From: Vibrio casei
Lineage (GTDB): Bacteria; Pseudomonadota; Gammaproteobacteria; Enterobacterales; Vibrionaceae
NCBI RefSeq assembly: GCF_002218025.2
Contig: NZ_AP018681.1
Location: forward strand, 434,001 to 498,000
DNA length: 64,000 bases
Direction of reading: 5' to 3'
Position numbers and translations under genes: made by a program. Below, in pieces: positions 61,540 through 64,000 of this stretch (positions within the stretch are counted from its first letter, which is position 1; each line of letters begins with the position of its first letter). Below the pieces are notes generated by a model, which was not told where the DNA came from, ran no database searches, and saw only the letters and a program-made list of their open reading frames with translations.

Positions 61540-63986
61540 ACGCGGTGTCTAAGCCTTTACCCAATAAAGCTTTATTAAAATGGAGTTGGCGTGAGATAAA
61601 GCAAAGCCAGCTTTGGCCAATTGCTATTGCATTAACACTCATTATTGCTTGCGTGTTTGGTTTGGCGGCTTTGGCCGATCGCATGGATCAAGTGATCATG
61701 ACGCAAGGTAAAAATGCTTTAACCGCTGATACGGTATTTCGCTCTTCGAATCCTTTACCTGAAAAATTATTAACGGCTACTAAAGCCCAGAAAACGAAAA
61801 TCTCAACATTAACTCGATTTGCCACTATGGCCTTCAGCGACAACAGTATGCAACTGGTAACGGTGAAAGCGGTTGATGATAGTTATCCACTGCGTGGTGA
61901 AATGGTGCTTTCAAATGGTGATAAAACACGTAACCATGTTTCAGAAAATCAGTTGTGGCTTGAGCCTAGAGTTATGCAACAACTACAAGTTAATATCGGT
62001 GACGCCGTCACAATTGGTGATGCCGATTTCAAAGTATCAGGCGAAGTATTACAAGAACCTGGGTTGGCGTTTAACCCATTCCAGCAAATGCCGAGTGTTT
62101 ATATCCATCAAAGTGATGTAGAGAAAACCGGCGCGGTGCAAGTTGGTAGCCGGGTCAGTTTTCGCTTGTTTATTAACGGAACTCAAAACCAAATAAAACA
62201 ATTAAAGCAATCTATTAGCCTCACTCCAAGTGATAGGTGGATAGATGAAGATTCGCAAAGCAGAACGTCGGAAGTGTTTGAGAAAACCAAGCAATATTTA
62301 TCATTAACAGTGGCGATTGTGGTCGTTATGGCCGCTATTACATTAGTATTGACTTGTCAGCACTATGTCGCTAGCCGCCGACAAACCATTGCTATGTTAA
62401 AAAGCTTAGGAGCACAAAAACCTTGGTTGATTCGTTGGCTCAGCCTTCAAATTGGTAGCTTGTTTGCCATTGGCATCGTATTCGGTTCACTGATTGGCGT
62501 ATTACTTGAAATAGTATTGCGTATTCCGTTAACCGACGTTCTGCCAGATCCTCTACCTAGTTATGGTTTGATGCCGTTTTTGCTATCCGTTGGAACGTGT
62601 TTAGCGATTGGTATTCCCGCGTTAGGCATTCCTTTGATTGGGTTGCTTAATACCTCTGCTGCATCAGTCATGCAACCTAGCCAAGGTAATATTCCAAACA
62701 AAGCATGGTTGTTGATCATATTGCCATTTGGTTTGTTGATGTCAGTTTATGGCGGCAATATGCTGGTTTGGATAGTGCTCGCCAGTATTTTAGTGATATT
62801 TGTGATCCTTGGTGTAATCAGCCTATTTATGGTTAAAGGTTTACTGCGTCTGCCTGCATCACCAGCATTGAAATTAGCGTTAAGCCGCATTAATCGCTCT
62901 TCGATTGCTAGTGGCATTCAATTTGGCGCACTGTCTTTATCGCTAATGTTGATTGCCATTATTTGGTTAGTTCGAAGTGACTTGCTTAGTGATTGGCAAC
63001 AAACCTTACCAGAAGATGCTCCGAATGTTTTTGCATTGAATATAGCCTCTTATGAAAAAGACGACTATTTACAAGAAATCGATAATGCAAATCTCAATCG
63101 TTCGGAAGCTTACCCAATAATTCGTGGTCGTTTACATCAAATTAATGGGGTTGATGCCAAAGATTATGCTGATGGGGAAGATAAAAGTGATTCACTGCGC
63201 AGAGAACTAAACTTTACTTGGGCTAATACATTACCTGCTCGTAATGATTTATTAGAAGGTGAATGGGGTGAGCCCGGCAGTGTTTCGGTTGAATCCGATG
63301 TGGCAAGCGATCTTGGCCTTAACATTGGTGATACGTTATCTTTTGTTATTAGTAGTCAAACGGTTACAGCAAAAGTGAATACTATACGCAAAGTTCACTG
63401 GCGTGAAATGAAGCCTAATTTTTACTTCATTTTTTCTCCGGATGTATTAAAGGATATTCCTGGAACATGGTTGGTGAGCTTTAAAGCGCCAGCGGATAAC
63501 CAGAAAAAAACGGATGTATTTTTAAATAAAATGGCTCGTGATTTTCCTACAGTCAGTTTAATGGATATTCGTACCATGGCTGGCAAAATTCAAGTGTTAC
63601 TCACTCAGATTGTATGGTCTATTACTGTTTTGGCTGGCTTAGCGGTGATTGCTGGCTTGTTATTAATCTTTACGTTATTACGTTTAAGTCTCTCTCAACG
63701 TCAACAGGAAATTCGACTGTACCGCACTTTGGGAGCCAGTAAAAAAAGGATCAGCAAAACGGTGTGGTATGAATATGGCATCATGGCCTTTATTGCCGGT
63801 GTCGTTGCCAGCGTGGGAGCAGAAGCCAGTGTTGCGAGTTTAATGAAGTGGGGGTTTGAACTTGACCCTACTTGGCATATTGGCTTGTGGATTATTTTGC
63901 CACTTCTAGCATTTGTGACCTTGGCGCTTGTGCTTCGAACGCTAATTAAACAATTGTTAGTCCCTGTTAATAAGGCTGTATTTTAA
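61536..63986 (+). CDS. ybbP: ABC transporter permease YbbP (FtsX/MacB type)
   Basis: 816 aa with one N-terminal membrane helix (IAIALTLIIACVFGLAALAD), a large periplasmic part, two FtsX bundles (about residues 255-470 and 695-805) and a second periplasmic domain between. FtsX-like motifs: RRQTIAMLKSLGAQKPWLI and RQQEIRLYRTLGASKKRIS. Probably a periplasmic or lipid-handling exporter; its substrate is unknown in any species. ATGA overlap with ybbA. Complete, ending 14 bases before the window edge. Confidence 0.92.
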   Translation: MNAVSKPLPNKALLKWSWREIKQSQLWPIAIALTLIIACVFGLAALADRMDQVIMTQGKNALTADTVFRSSNPLPEKLLTATKAQKTKISTLTRFATMAFSDNSMQLVTVKAVDDSYPLRGEMVLSNGDKTRNHVSENQLWLEPRVMQQLQVNIGDAVTIGDADFKVSGEVLQEPGLAFNPFQQMPSVYIHQSDVEKTGAVQVGSRVSFRLFINGTQNQIKQLKQSISLTPSDRWIDEDSQSRTSEVFEKTKQYLSLTVAIVVVMAAITLVLTCQHYVASRRQTIAMLKSLGAQKPWLIRWLSLQIGSLFAIGIVFGSLIGVLLEIVLRIPLTDVLPDPLPSYGLMPFLLSVGTCLAIGIPALGIPLIGLLNTSAASVMQPSQGNIPNKAWLLIILPFGLLMSVYGGNMLVWIVLASILVIFVILGVISLFMVKGLLRLPASPALKLALSRINRSSIASGIQFGALSLSLMLIAIIWLVRSDLLSDWQQTLPEDAPNVFALNIASYEKDDYLQEIDNANLNRSEAYPIIRGRLHQINGVDAKDYADGEDKSDSLRRELNFTWANTLPARNDLLEGEWGEPGSVSVESDVASDLGLNIGDTLSFVISSQTVTAKVNTIRKVHWREMKPNFYFIFSPDVLKDIPGTWLVSFKAPADNQKKTDVFLNKMARDFPTVSLMDIRTMAGKIQVLLTQIVWSITVLAGLAVIAGLLLIFTLLRLSLSQRQQEIRLYRTLGASKKRISKTVWYEYGIMAFIAGVVASVGAEASVASLMKWGFELDPTWHIGLWIILPLLAFVTLALVLRTLIKQLLVPVNKAVF

Positions 63987-64000
63987 TAAGCGGCTGAATA

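Overview
The window looks like chromosomal DNA of a Vibrionaceae gammaproteobacterium, probably Vibrio. Reasons: about 40% GC by eye, a VemP-like regulator in front of a second secDF pair, FabV as enoyl-ACP reductase, a PBPRA1643-family SEC-C protein, and core genes closest in recognisable features to Vibrio/E. coli versions. The species was not determined.

Region 1 (1-9.6 kb) joins nitric-oxide defence and secretion. The 5' end of nnrS diverges from norR. A vemP-like gene, secD and secF follow, then hcp-hcr. NorR-type sites (GT-N7-AC inside longer dyads) plus sigma54 -24/-12 promoters lie in front of both nnrS and hcp, so norR appears to control both loci. Region 2 (9.6-21.2 kb) is a complete nitrate respiration cluster: narGHJI and narK on the minus strand, narXL diverging, with FNR and NarL-type boxes between them. 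Region 3 (21.3-31 kb) has a ytfQRT-yjfF sugar ABC operon, mgsA, a cis/trans fatty acid isomerase gene, a DUF3332 lipoprotein and a small membrane protein. guaC follows at 31.2-32.2 kb.

Region 4 (32.2-48.4 kb) is an accessory island. It begins 23 bp after the guaC stop with a Tn7-like transposon end and carries a decayed type I-F3 CRISPR-associated transposon (CAST): tnsA (split by an IS3-family element), tnsB, tnsC, a helicase remnant with its HTH partner, an xre regulator, CRISPR repeats, cas6f, cas7f and the 3' part of cas8/5, cut by an IS66 element beyond which tniQ is missing. Next to xre is a separate two-repeat mini-array whose spacer matches guaC codons 329-339 with six mismatches, all at synonymous third positions. 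This is the homing guide, and its promoter and the promoter of the HTH-helicase pair carry the same 12-bp dyad over the -10 box, the likely Xre operator. Beyond the IS66 element are an IS66 remnant, a P4-type integrase, two pieces of another integrase, and a cryptic glycine-rich bacteriocin/immunity pair with leader frameshifts.

Region 5 (48.4-54.7 kb) is the ribose operon rbsDACBKR, with two RbsR operators upstream and a heptanucleotide tandem repeat between rbsK and rbsR. Region 6 (54.7-64 kb) is core: an HDAC-like deacetylase, a Nudix hydrolase, a YgjP-type metallopeptidase, an ABC-class ATPase, fabV, tesA, and the ybbA-ybbP exporter pair divergent from tesA. No rRNA or tRNA gene was recognised.
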